DNA of 64,000 nt from Neostapfia colusana (taxonomy: Eukaryota > Streptophyta > Magnoliopsida > Poales > Poaceae): assembly GCA_030760725.1 (NCBI GenBank), contig JASWHV010000016.1:16731084-16795083 (forward strand), in the 5' to 3' direction. The notes under the pieces were generated by a model. That model did not search any database. It saw only the letters and a program-made list of their open reading frames with translations, and was not told the DNA's origin. The translations under genes were made by a program, and so were the position numbers. Each line of letters starts with the position of its first letter. The first letter of the stretch is position 1. Shown in pieces: positions 22,288-34,174 of this stretch.

Positions 22288-23648
22288 GACTTGTGTAGTT
22301 TTTGGTCTGGATCTTAGATGCGATCTACTGCAGACAAGTTCATATGATGAATTTTTATAGTTCGGCTTTTGGGGTTTGGAATTGGTTAGAGTAGATTGCC
22401 ATCATATGACTAAAGGATTAGTTCATGCTCCTTCTCTACTGTGTGCGCAACCTGTCCCTACCGGCTGGAATCACCATCGGGACTAATAGTGTACATAGCT
22501 AACAGATTGAGCCAACAGATCACGGTCATGTGTCGCGATCTTCTCGTGGATAACCAGTCACAATGAAAATTGAGGCATTCTGAATGGCTCAGATTCGGGT
22601 TGATCTGATCAATTCGATGAGATTTTCATAGTGATTTCATAGATGCGATCTATGTAATTCCGTTTGGTGTTCAGGGCGCTAACCGGCTAGCGGGACCGCC
22701 GTTGCTATCTGCTATAGTGACATCATTAAGTTGTTTCGCGATAGACATCGTTCTACGCTTAACTTGTTTTTGCAGGGAATGATGTGAATGGTATGGCCTA
22801 AATATGATGTGATAATCTGTGTGTAAAATTCGTGCAGCCTGCGTGTTGCAAATTTAACACAACCGGGTTGAGGTTGTCACATATTTGTATAACGACCTGC
22901 GTGTCGCCCTGTGATGCCTGATCTCTCATGTAATTTATTTAATAGCTATTAGATGTATTAGCTTCTTTTATATTCATTGAGAAACCCCAAGCATGATGGC
23001 GATGGTGATCACCATAAGAAGGGAGACATGGCGGTGTAGATCATGATGGAACCATGGTGATGGGGACCACTATGATCCTAAAGGCCATACTATTCACATA
23101 TATGATATGATCGTATGCCTGTGATGTTTTACTATTCTTTTCATGCTTTTTATATGGTGGATGTTTTGTCATGATAGAATAGCTTCCCTCGGAAAAGTTG
23201 AGTATTTGATGCCATTTACCTATAGCTGCACCTATGTTGTTTTGATCGTTGTATGGTAGGTTTGCTAAAGCAAAATACCGTCATCTATCATAATGAATAG
23301 GGTGAATGTTGGACATTCACATGCATAGTATTGGTTTACTCAACAAAGCTATCAAAACGGTTTTGGGCTTTATGGCATAGTGTTGAGAGCCGGGGCATTG
23401 GATGTCACCCAACAAACAAGAATCATATAGAGATATGATTAACAATGGTTGTTTACCTATGTCACTAATTTTCTAGCAGTGAAGCCAAAGCTCACTAGGA
23501 ATTAGTGAATATGGATCTTGGACCACTATATGTCGTTAGAGGGAGGACGATGCTCATATAGTGGTGGTGTCTTTTATTATACTGTTAATAAAAGATTGGT
23601 ACATAACATAGTGCTAAAACCTTGCATATTTATTTTCTATTGTAGATC
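22288..23648 (+). other. Element C leader, no gene seen
   Basis: About 1.36 kb of untranslated leader between the PBS and the gag ATG. No protein-like frame is visible. Length and position are normal for Angela-type elements, which have long leaders. Confidence 0.6.
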
Positions 23649-24143
23649 ATGTCTGCTAGTAACAATTCCGGTTTCAATTTGCGATCTGTGCTTGAGAAAG
23701 AAAAGCTCAATGTAGCTAACTTTATTGATTGGTACCGCAATCTGAGAATTGTTCTCAGGCAAGAGAAAATTGAGTATGTTCTTGAGCAACCATACCGCAA
23801 TGACCTCCCCGATGATGCAAATGCCGCAACTCGCAGGACTTATGAGAAGCACTGCGATGATGCGCTTAATGCAAGCTGCCCCATGCTTGCCACAATGTCC
23901 CTTGATCTACAGAAACAATATGAGCATGAAGATGCTTATTCTATGATTCAGGGACTACGTGGAATGTTTGAGAACCAAGCAAGGGCTGAGAGGTACAACA
24001 TCTCAAAGTCCATGTTCTCATGCAAGCTGGCAGAAAGTAGCCCGGTCAGTCCTCATGTAATCAAGATGATTGGTTACATTGAGACTTTGGACAAACTTGG
24101 TTCTGAACTCAAGGATGACCTGGCTATTGACGTTATTCTCTAG
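23649..24143 (+). pseudogene. Element C gag, N-terminal part (ends at TAG)
   Basis: Opens MSASNNSGFNLRSVLEKEKL and reads as a copia Gag (NFIDWYRNLRIVL, YSMIQGLRGMFENQAR, LAESSPVSPHVIKM). The TAG at 24141-24143 is followed in the same frame by more Gag sequence (LPPSYEPFILNYQMN), so the stop interrupts Gag itself. Readthrough cannot be excluded, but the stop context shows no known readthrough signal. Confidence 0.85.
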
Positions 24144-26300
24144 TCACTCCCACCGAGCTATGAGCCATTTATATTGAATTATCAAATGAATGGCATGGAG
24201 AAAACGTTGGCTGAATTGCATGGGATGCTTAAAACAGCCGAGGAAAGCATTAAGAAAAACACCACTCATGTGATGATGGTTCAAAAGGAGAATAAAAAGA
24301 GGAAGCGTGTGATGCATCCTAAAGGCAAGGGAAAGGTTCCCAATGATTCTTCAAGCTCAAAGCCAAAGGGCAAATCAGGCCCTTCTCCTAATGATGAATG
24401 CTTCCACTGTCATGCTAAGGGGCATTGGTCTAGGAACTGCAAGAAGTACTTGGAGGATAAGAAGAAGAAAGGGAGTGAGACTTCCACTTCAGGTATAAAT
24501 GTTATAGAAATCAATATTGCTACATCTTCTAGTGAATCATGGGTATTTGATACCGGATTAATGATTCACACTTGTAAATCGTTGCAGGGTCTAAGTGAGA
24601 CTAGAAGATTTGCAAAAGGCGAGTTGGATGTTCGGGTCGGCAATGGAGCAAAGGTTGCTGTCATAGCTGTCGGAACTTATCACTTGTCATTACCCTCAGG
24701 ATTAGTTTTGGAATTAAATAATTGTTATTGCATTCCTTCTTTGAGCAAGAACATTATATCTTCTTCATGTTTGGAAGAAGTTAATGGTTATGAGATTATA
24801 ATAAAGAACAAATGTTGTTCTATTTATTATAATAATATTTTATATGCTCAATGTCCATTAGTGAATGGATTATATGTTCTTGATCTTGAGGATAAAACAG
24901 TCTATAACATTAATACAAAAAGGGCTCGACGAAATGATCTAAATCCCACTTTTATTTGGCATTGTAGCTTAGGTCATATAAATGAGAAACGCATTGAGAA
25001 ACTCCATAAAGATGGTTTGTTAACTTCATTTGATTTTGAATCACTTGACACATGCGAGTCTTGTTTGCTTGGGAAGATGACCAAAGCACCCTTCACTGGT
25101 CAAAGTGAGAGGGCAAGTGACTTGTTAGGACTAATACATACTGATGTATATGGACCAATGAGTTCGGTAGCTAGAGGTGGTTTTCAGTATTTCATTACTT
25201 TTACCGATGACTTTAGTAGATATGGATATGTCTATCTAATGAGGCACAAGTCTGAATCTTTTGAAAAGTTCAAAGAATTTCAGAATGAAGTACAAAATCA
25301 GTTGGGCAAGACAATTAAACTTCTACGATCTGATCGTGGGGGTGAATATTTGAGCCATGAATTTTATGATCATTTAAAACAATGTGGAATTGTTCCACAG
25401 TTGACTCCACCTGGAACGCCCCAATGGAATGGGGTGTCCGAGCGGAGGAACCGAACCTTGTTAGACATGGTTAGGTCGATGATGAGCCAGACTGATCTTC
25501 CACTATCCTTTTGGGGTTATGCTCTTGAAACTGCTGCGTTTACACTAAACAGAGTCCCAACTAAGTCTGTTGAGAAGACACCATATGAGATGTGGACCGG
25601 GAAACGTCCCGGATTGTCTTTCCTCAAAGTTTGGGGATGTGATGCTTATGTCAAACGTTTAACGTCAGACAAACTTACTCCCAAATCAGACAAATGCTTC
25701 TTTGTGGGATATCCTAGGGAAACCAAAGGATATTATTTTTATAACAAAACGGAGGGTAAAGTGTTTACTGCTCACAATGGTGTCTTCTTGGAGAAAGAGT
25801 TTCTCTCAAAAGGAGTTAGTGGGAGCAAGGTGCATCTTGAAGAAATTCAAGAAATATCTGAAAATGTTTCGGCACCCTCTAATCCTATACAGGATGTACA
25901 AGATGTTGTACAACCACTTCATGAAACACCAGCCCCACGAAGGTCTACAAGAGTACGTCGTGCAACTGAAAAGTTGACACTCCTAACCACGGAACCACAG
26001 GACATGGTATTGTTGGACAATAATGAGCTTGTGACCTACACTGAAGCAACAATGGGACCCGACTCTGAGAAATGGCTTGGAGCCATGGAATCCGAAATAG
26101 AATCCATGCATGAGAATCAAGTTTGGAACTTGGTTGATCCAATCGATGGTGTGAGACCGATCGATTGCAAATGGATTTTCAAGAAAAAGACTGATATAGA
26201 TGGAAAAGTTCACATCTATAAAGCACGATTGGTGGCGAAAGGTTTCAAACAAATTCAAGATGTTGATTATGATGAAACATTTTCGCCGTCGCTATGCTAA
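24144..26300 (+). pseudogene. Element C gag C-terminus, protease, integrase, RT start
   Basis: Same frame as the preceding gag part. The zinc knuckle CFHCHAKGHWSRNC lies near 24400 and the aspartic protease site WVFDTG near 24540. The GAG-pre-integrase region reads WHCSLGHINEKRI with CESCLLGK, and the integrase core begins HTDVYGPM. The second catalytic Asp is in LRSDRGGEY and the Glu in NGVSERRNRT. The RT start is CKWIFKKKTDIDG..YKARLVAKGFKQ. The frame is lost around 26290-26300, just after DETFSPS. Confidence 0.9.
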
Positions 26301-27598
26301 AGTTTGTTCGGATTCTCCTAGCAATTGCTGCATATTTTGATTATGAAATATGGCAGATGGATGTTAAAACAACCTTTCTTAATGGGAGTCTGACTGAGGA
26401 TGTGTACATGACACAACCTGAGGGTTTTGTCGATCCTAAAAATGCTAGAAAAATATGCAAACTTCAAAATTCCATCTATGGATTGAAGCAAACATCTCGG
26501 AGTTGGAATCTACGTTTTGATGAAGTGGTCAAAGGGTTTGGTTTCATCAAGAACGTAGAAGAACCTTGTATTTACAAGAAGGTTAGTGGGAGCGCACTTA
26601 TATTTCTGGTCCTATATGTAGATGACATATTGTTGATCGGAAATGACATTCCAGTACTAGATGCTGTTAAATCCTCATTAAGGAAAAGTTTCTCAATGAA
26701 GGATTTAGGAGAGGCAGTGTACATTTTGGGCATAAAGATCTATAGAGATAGATATAAAAGGTTAATTGGATTAAGCCAAGACACATATATTGACAAGATA
26801 TTGAATCGGTTCAATATGCAAGATTCTAAGAAAGGTTTCTTGCCAATGTCACATGGCATCACTCTAAGCAAAAGTCAGTGTCCTTCGACGCCTGATGAGC
26901 AAAAGAGGATGAGAGCGATTCCTTATGCTTCGGCTATTGGATCTATCATGTATGCCATGTTGTGTACACGCCCAGATGTATCCTATGCTCTAAGTGTTAC
27001 GTGCAGGTATCAATCAGATTATGGTGAGGCTCATTGGACAGTTGTCAAAAACATTCTTAAGTACTTGAGAAGAACTAAGGATGTATTCCTAGTGTTTGGA
27101 GGTGAAGAAGAGCTCGTTGTAAGAGGTTACACCGATGCTAGCTTCCAAACAGACAAGGATGACTCTAGATCGCAATCTGGTTTTGTGTTCTGCCTCAATG
27201 GAGGGGCAGTGAGCTGGAAAAGTTCCAAGCAAGACACAGTAGCAGATTCAACGACGGAGGCGGAGTATATTGCAGCTTCTGAAGCTGCAAAGGAAGCTGT
27301 TTGGATCAGAAAATTTGTTTCTGAGTTGGGTGTTGTTCCTAGTGCGTCCGGACCTGTGGATCTCTATTGCGACAATAATGGAGCCATTGCACAGGCAAAG
27401 GAGCCTAGATCACACAAAAGATCCAAACATATACTACGACGCTATCATCTGATTCGAGAGATTATCGACCGAGGTGATGTGAATATATGCAAGGTGCATA
27501 CGGATTTGAATATGGCAGATCCGTTGACAAAGCCTCTTCCACAATCAAAGCATGAGACGCACATGAGATCTATGGGTATTAGATACTTACATCAGTGA
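26294..27598 (+). pseudogene. Element C reverse transcriptase and RNase H
   Basis: Continues RT in a shifted frame (VRILLAIAAYFDYEIWQMDVKTTFLNG is the family core). The catalytic YVDDILLIG motif is intact at about 26618. RNase H follows with GYTDASF, SWKSSKQDTVADSTTEAEY and the terminal KHI...DLNMADPLTKPL block, ending at a natural stop at 27598. Apart from the upstream frameshift, this part looks functional. Confidence 0.92.
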
Positions 27599-28513
27599 TC
27601 CTAGTGTGTAGTGGGAGACATGTGTCATAGCTATGTTTATGTACTATTTGAGTAACTATTATTCACATTGATCATCAAGTATGTGACTTCTTCGTGAGAC
27701 TCTTTGTTAATTATAATGTTACTCAAAATGATCCCTAGTCTACATCGTTATATGAGATAATGATAGTACGCAGACTAGCACATGTATTAATTGATGATCA
27801 CGTTTCACGGATCATAGATATGGAGATATCAAATTAATAATGTGAACACATGTTAGTGAACATGGTGTTGGATAGACCCATTCCGAGACACTGTTGGTAT
27901 TATTATTTACATATGTGCCATCAGTTGGTCTTGAGTGATACACCTGCTAGATTCTTTGACCTGAGATCGCCATTGTTTCTCACTATGTGTAGTTGTGCAC
28001 TTTGAAACTATCAAACGCTACTCCGTAACTGGGTGGTCATAAAAATAGTCTTCAGGTGCATGATGAAGCATGGAATGAGATGTGTGCAGATCAAGATGGG
28101 ATTTGCCCCTCCTAAATAACAGGAGAGATATCTCTGGGCCCCTCGAGATAGTTGGATTGAAAGTGCATGGCCATGCCAAAATGATTAAAGAGTTAATCAT
28201 TATGACTAAAAGTTAGTCATAGATTGAATCCACTATTTGATCGAGTGAATGGTCGAGCTATCACAAGGATGGCACGTATCTTGCCTTGAGCTTGACTGGT
28301 ATCGTGTGGCAAAGGAATTAGCATGTGAATGTATCTAGGTTCAACCGATATAATCTTTATGTACATTCGGGAGTCAGTATGTCCTGCTAGGTACCTCTAC
28401 TTACTTGTGTTTGAAAACGGTTTTCATTCATAACCGACTGTACATGAACCTAACGGGTCACACACTTACGGGGATGGAATATTGAAAAACTTGGCTATAT
28501 GATTGTCTCTAGT
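27599..28513 (+). other. Element C 3' untranslated region, no gene seen
   Basis: About 0.9 kb between the RNase H stop and the polypurine tract, without coding sequence. A long 3' tail is usual in Angela-like copia elements. Confidence 0.6.
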
Positions 28514-28526
28514 GCAAGTGGGAGAT
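28514..28526 (+). other. Polypurine tract of element C
   Basis: A purine-rich run containing AAGTGGGAGAT directly precedes the TGTTGG start of the 3' LTR. It is the expected primer for plus-strand synthesis. Confidence 0.7.
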
Positions 28527-28955
28527 TGTTGGTGATATGCCCAAGAGGCAATCATAACAATTCGGATAAAGGCCTGATGGATATTTGATCCATATGAAAT
28601 TAGGGTACTAATGGGTCTGTGACCTAAAAGCCCATTAGCGCGCCTATAAATATGAGGGGTAGGGTTAGGGACAGAGGACTCCACCAGATAGCAGTCCCAG
28701 CCGCCGCCCCTCACAGGTCAGCCGCCGAAACCCCTGCCGCGTGCACGGTGCTAGCACACCGACGCACGGCGTTCCTCCCTGTACGTGTGGACTCCGTGGA
28801 GGCGCTGCTGTTACTGCTGCGCTGATCGGCTACGACGCGCATCTACGATCCGCTGCGCTGCGTGTCTAGTGGTAACGATCCATGACCTTCTTACTCGCAT
28901 GTTTCCTGGGTGATACGGTCGAATTGCTAGAGTAGCGCATCCCTATTTCCCTACA
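28527..28955 (+). repeat. Element C 3' LTR (429 bp)
   Basis: Near-identical to 21845-22273 (8 differences in 429 positions by eye). It is followed by the ATCAC duplication and then by the rest of the B LTR. Confidence 0.94.
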
Positions 28956-28960
28956 ATCAC
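28956..28960. other. Target-site duplication of element C, right copy (ATCAC)
   Basis: Exact repeat of 21840-21844. Confidence 0.92.
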
Positions 28961-31900
28961 ATAGGCTGAGCACATTATTAACTCCTAAACTTTGTTAGGA
29001 ATGCTTAGACCAAATTTCATGCAAATCCAAGACTCTTTAAGGTACTTTTGGATACAATCTTTAAAAGGCTAGTTTGAACTTCAATTCAAATTCAAACTCC
29101 TTTCATCATATGAATTCAAAAGAGGAATTCATATTCATACTCAGAACATTTTTATGAGGTCATCCACCAATTTTCATTCCATTTGGAGTTGATATTGACA
29201 TGAGCTATTTTGAGAAAATTCAAACTAAATTTGAATTTCAGCTTCACAATTTCTGCAAATTCATTCAAACCAAATCACACTTTGAATCATTGAAATTCAT
29301 AGGACCAAAAATGTGGTTTGATCAACTTACCAAGGACAGGGTGGTCACAATATTCAGAGCAGTAGGAATTTAATTTGTGAGGACAAATTTGGAGAGGTGG
29401 GGCCCTCCTGTCAGCCACCCATGCTCTAAACCAACTGAGCTCGGTTGCTCTGTTCTTCGGGCCGACGCTACGCGGGCCAGCGAGCTGAAACCGGCGCCAC
29501 CTCCTGCTCGACGATTTTTGTAGCCGAGCGATGCCACCAACTCCTTATCCTCGCGCCCGACTCCTCTCCGAGCCATTTCACCGCTCACTGATCACCTTGC
29601 TTCGCTCTCGCGCGAAAGAACAGCGCCGCACAGTCGCTTCTCTGCTCCACCGGCGATCAACCCACTCCGCTGCTTGTGACGCCCGGCCGAGCAGATCAGA
29701 AGCTGCGCCAACCTTTCCTCGACGTCCTCAACCCGTTTCCAGCTCGTGATCAGCTTCCTCCGGCCAGCACCGAGCTTCTTCTTCTTCCTTGGTTCAACCC
29801 GAGCCACCGTCACGAGAATGTGTCGTCCGGCCGCCACAGTCCCGCTTTCCTTGAGTTGTAAACGTCGAAAAGGTTTTCCTAGGTCTTCTCCTTCTTCACC
29901 ACAATCCCCGGCCGCATGCCATGGGCTGTGCTTGCCGGAATTTCAATTCTTTGCGCCGGCAATGCCATACGGACCGCCAGCTAACTGTCTAAAATTCGTG
30001 CTACACGTCGCACCACTCATCACCAAACTTAGCAAACTACTTTTAGAGGTCCGTGCGAGTTCATAGGATCGAAAACCTCGGAGAACCATCGAGTAAACCC
30101 TCTGTTCTCCGAGTTTTCCAATTTTCTCTGATTTTTAACCTAGGTCGCACGGTGACATACTACTTAGAGCCTTCCCCGATCTCATTTACATCCACGTCGA
30201 TCTTCCTTAGGGTGGACTGATTCTGTAGGACCCTGTGCTCGAGCTTTTGGGGTGTTAGGGAGGTTGGCTGACATAGCCGAAATTCTTCTGAAGCCGCCAC
30301 ACGTCGCCGGCCATGTTCCGGTCATCCTCTTGTCGAGCTAAGGGCAGCAGCATGTTCCCCGTGCAGGATTAGGCAGAAGCGGCGAGCATCAGGAAGTTTG
30401 GCGCCCTACACAGCCCTCCGGCGAGGGGGCGTGAGGTTGAAGACAACCTGCGGGCCCCGTGTGTCAGCCACTGTTTCTCGGGCGCCGGATTCTATGTGAC
30501 TCGGGATTGGATTGTGGCTAGGCGAGATTAATTCCGTAGCCCCGTGTGTCGTTGCTCCTGGAGGTGACACGTCACCTGTGGACCCCGCGGTCAGACATTT
30601 AAATATTTCAGGGATTTCCAATTTTCCAGATTTTCCCCAAACTTCAAACACACATAACTTTTGCTAGGATTATCTAAATCGAGTAAACCAAAATTTGTTG
30701 GATTCATATCTCTGAGTACTTTGCAGAAAAACAAGTTTCACTCCATGAAACCCATTATTTCCCAGAATTAGTTATCCAAAATTTAAACTGTTGGGAATTT
30801 TAACTGGAGATTCCTTCGGTGGAAAATTCTGAAATTTGGTCATAATGTTCATTTAAATATCCTTTAGTCACATGAAAAATTTGAGATCCATCCGAGCCAA
30901 TTAGCTCCACTTAATTAAAAAATTAAGTGAACTGCCCCTGAGAAAATAAAAAAATGTACAGAAACATTTTACAGAATTTTCTCAAACTTAATTAGATCAT
31001 ATCTGTTTCTATGTTTCCACAAATTATATGAAACCAATTCCATTAGAACCATCTGAAACTATAGTTTTCAAAAAGTAATGGCTTGCTCCATGAAATCCCT
31101 AGAAAACCTTAGAAGCTCTAATTATGGCCAAATACACATTTATTTATGCAGGGCTCAAATGAGCTTTGCTTCAAATGAAATTTGGCAAAGTCTATGTTTA
31201 GGTTGTCATCAAGCCACAGTAAAAATTTCAGAGTCAAAAGGGTTGTCTAGCTAGAGTTATGGCCTTTCACTCTTCACTTCTATACAATTGCATTTAAATT
31301 TGACATGCATTTGTATTTTCATTTCATGTAGTCGCTAAGGTCGACGAAGAACCGGAGATACTAGATTGTATCCCTCTGGAAGAGAGTTTAAACGACAACC
31401 AGCAGCAAGGCAAGCTCCGGTTTGCATTAACCTGTTTATAAAGTCTTATGTTTTGATCACTTACCTTATGCATTTCCTACTATGTGCACTAGAGTCTTGT
31501 TTGGAAACCCAATTGCATAGCCAAGAGAACCAGGGGTTTGGGTTTAGGATTTGAACCTCGAGTAGCCACTGCAATGCTGAAATTTGTATAGGATTCGGTA
31601 CAAGTCGAGTAGTTGGAACTACTCGTGAGAATAGGGTTAGAGGCACACTACTTGGTTAGAGAAATAGACAATGAATCACATGGCGAGAAAATGAGACCGT
31701 GCATAGAGTAAGGGCAGCCGGACTTTGGGGCCTGGGTGCCATAGCTTTGCTTGTGTCGATTGAGGAATGAGCCTTGTGTAGACCTGTTGAACAAGCTAGA
31801 ACTGTATGGAGGACCGGTTCAACACTTGACTAACGTATGAAAGGTGATTGTGTACGACGTCTGTGATGGTTGTTGTAGGAATCATTGAGTACGGGCGTAC

Positions 31901-32677
31901 GTGACAGGTTATTCGGGTAACCCTGCAGGTGTAAATCGATTATAATCACCGTCCCTCACGGTCAGTGAGTACCACTTGTTCACTGTTTCGTGACATGGAA
32001 AGAACAGGCTAGTTGTCATGATAAAAAGTTGCTGATTGAAAGTCCTACGTTGATTGTTAATGGAGTGCTTTAGATTAGAGCAAATCAAAGTTCTTTTCAA
32101 CTTTAGGCAAAACACATAAGAGGAATGTGTTTCTTATTTGATTATGGCCTTCCTATGTGTCTTAGCATAAGGTTTTCCACTAACTTGAGGCTAAAACTTG
32201 AAAGTAAGAGTCAATTAATTAGGCGAGTCTTTCTGCATATTACTTTCCTATTATACAGTGCGAATCCAGCATGTAGAGTTACATGTTTAGGTGAGACAGG
32301 TCAGTCTTGCTGAGCCATCATGCTCACTGCTTGTTATTGAAGTGTTTGCAGGGTCTTATAAGGAGGAGGCTCCCGAGGAGGAGACAGATACCCTAGTGGG
32401 AATCACCGTCGAGTGGGAGCCGTGCACGCCACAGTGTTAGTGTGGTGTGTGTAGCTAGTGCGATCATGTTCACGGGCTGAACATTGACTCTTGTTGCTTA
32501 GTCTACGCCGCGAGTGTAGACTATAAACGGTACTTGATGTAAAATATGTTTCTAAACACTTTATGTAATAAAACATAGTTTCCGCTTATCGTCTTTTCTG
32601 TGTGTTATTCGGTGTTGTCTATCGCAGCAACACTCAGCGAGATCCTAGAATATTGGGACCATCGGGTCCTCACATCA

Positions 32678-32689
32678 TGGTATCAGAGC
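32678..32689 (+). other. Primer-binding site of element B
   Basis: TGGTATCAGAGC, three bases after the LTR end (CTCACA). It is the initiator-Met tRNA complement. It fixes the right end of the B LTR and the plus orientation. Confidence 0.9.
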
Positions 32690-32739
32690 ATCGTTGAGAT
32701 TTAACGCACTTAAAAAATGGCTAGATTTTCAAAAACTCG

Positions 32740-34174
32740 GTGAGGAACGAGTAATTAGCCCACATAAGAATGTCATTAGTGTATAGAAAGTGGAAACACT
32801 AACCTAATTGTTATGTAGGAAAATCATACATCTCAGGACTGTTTATGTCTTGGGGGTGCATATATGCTTTGTTCACCAGTGCGCACAAGCTTAAGGGTGG
32901 AGCCTCACGGTGGCAGGTAACCCGGCCAGCTTGGGTATCCTCTACGTCTCTTCATGTCGTTTGGGGTATTTCAGCACACCAGTCCCCGGCGTGCTACAGG
33001 CAAGTAGGTGGAGATCCCATCATGTGGTTGGTAACGTGAACACGTATCTCAAGGTGTGTTTGGCTTGAGAACACGGTGCGATTGATGACGGACGGGTGTA
33101 TGAAACTGTTATGGAGCCGGGTTCATTGTGCAGCTGAACCTGATGATTGTGTAAGCTTATGCAGGTAGTCTAACCACGAATCGGTAGCCAAGTATAACAC
33201 GTGTGCGAGAGTAGCTTAGTGCCACTGAATTAACAAAGCCGGCTAAGTCCGGTATAAGGTTTTTTTGTGAGGAACGTAGTACCGGCATGATTTTGGTGAC
33301 ACTTCGACGTCACACTCCACTAAATGAGCAAACTCATTGTAAAACTTGAAAATTTTGGTCCTGAGCACTAAAAGCTTGATTTAACTCCTTCCCTTGATCA
33401 GGATTCCCAAATTAAGCAAGTATAAACTTATAATTATTCTAGGAACAGAGTCCTCTGTTTTCAGCTAAATAATGCTGAAGTTATACAGAGGTTAGAGGTC
33501 GAGTTTTATTCAATGTTAGGGTCATATGATACATTTTTGGAAAGTTTTGGAGGAGTTCTACAACTTTTCTATTGATGTCCAGAGGTGTTTCATCCCTTAA
33601 CTTGTCGAAATGTGCAGTAGAGTTGAAACTGTCCAGAAAACAGGGCAGAGTAAATACTCTCTGTACCTCTCTATAAAATGAGCATAACTTCCTGCATAAA
33701 AATCCAAAAATAGTAAATGAGTCAGATATGAAAATTTCATGAAATAGGTTACAACTTTGTAACAGAAAGTTTTGTCAAATTCGGTATATAATTAACTGGA
33801 ATTGTTGGATCAATTCAGTACCTCAAGCAGGGAGGTGCTGCCCAATTTTATTCAGAAATTCTGTCAATTTTGACATCTCATAACTTCTGATCCAGAACAG
33901 ATCTGAGGGCAAATAAATACATTATGGAAATCTATTGAAGTTAACTTTAACTTTATGTTGAACTCCAGAACTGGTTTTGCAATTAGCATGGTCTAATTCT
34001 GAATAGAAGGGAAACTGGTAGTACTGTCAGTTTGGGCAGCAGACCAGAAATCAAATTTGTTCTAAGTTTGATTTATGTTTCCAAGTTTTATGAGTTCAAT
34101 TACATGTTTTATGTTATAACTCACTGATTTACTGTTAAAATGAATATTTGACCTTTTCAAATATTGTTCTACAG
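32740..34174 (+). other. Element B leader, candidate intron (1.43 kb)
   Basis: No long frame is present. A donor-like CG/GTGAGG occurs with GT at 32740-32741, 66 nt from the LTR end. An acceptor-like TTGTTCTACAG ends at 34174, immediately before the orf0 ATG. The matching sites in element A are at almost the same spacing. Splicing itself is inferred. Confidence 0.4.
32843..33293 (+). promoter_or_regulatory. Conserved leader block of Tekay-like elements (copy in B)
   Basis: Matches 10260-10714 of element A (opposite strand), with shared words such as GTCTTGGGGGTGCAT, AGTGCGCACAAGC, GTAACGTGAACACGTA and AACCTGATGATTG. The frame starting MSWGC at 32845 matches A for about 20 residues and then loses register through an indel. 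The block lies inside the candidate intron, so it would be kept only in unspliced RNA. Confidence 0.6.

Larger units (their letters stand above)
21845..28955 (+). mobile_element. Element C: Ty1/copia LTR retrotransposon (Tork/Angela-like), inserted in the LTR of B
   Basis: Two 429-bp LTRs (TGTTGG...CCCTACA), TSD ATCAC, PBS and PPT. Internal order is Gag, protease, integrase, RT, RNase H, with integrase before RT, which defines Ty1/copia. The LTR start (TGTTGGTGATATGCCC) and the Gag start resemble Angela/BARE-type elements, so I place it in the Tork/Angela area with moderate certainty. I count 8 substitutions between the two LTRs, about 1.9 percent, so it is a recent insertion. Coding is broken by a stop in gag and one frameshift before the RT core. 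Confidence 0.92.
21678..32674 (+). repeat. Element B 5' LTR (about 3.9 kb, split by element C)
   Basis: Begins TGTAAGGGTCC, is interrupted at 21844 by copia element C, resumes at 28961 and ends GGGTCCTCACA just before the PBS. The part 28961-32674 has the layout of other Tekay LTRs: AT-rich flanks and a GC-rich, CpG-rich core (about 29390-30600). Open frames in the core look like chance frames and match nothing I recognise. The end resembles the end of the A LTR (GGACC..TCGGGT..). Confidence 0.85.

Noticed and set aside
24141..24143. TAG in C gag as a natural gag/pol stop with readthrough
   Set aside because: The stop lies before the zinc knuckle, inside Gag, and the following bases do not form a known readthrough context. 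A nonsense mutation is simpler.
29531..30066. GC-rich open frames around 29.5-30.1 kb as a possible host gene
   Set aside because: They lie within the B LTR, in the position of the CpG-rich core seen in the other Tekay LTRs, and show no domain.
32845..33039. Small frame MSWGCIYAL... in the B leader as a conserved micropeptide
   Set aside because: The same start occurs in element A, but an indel changes the frame after about 20 residues while the DNA stays similar. Conservation at RNA/DNA level is the better reading.
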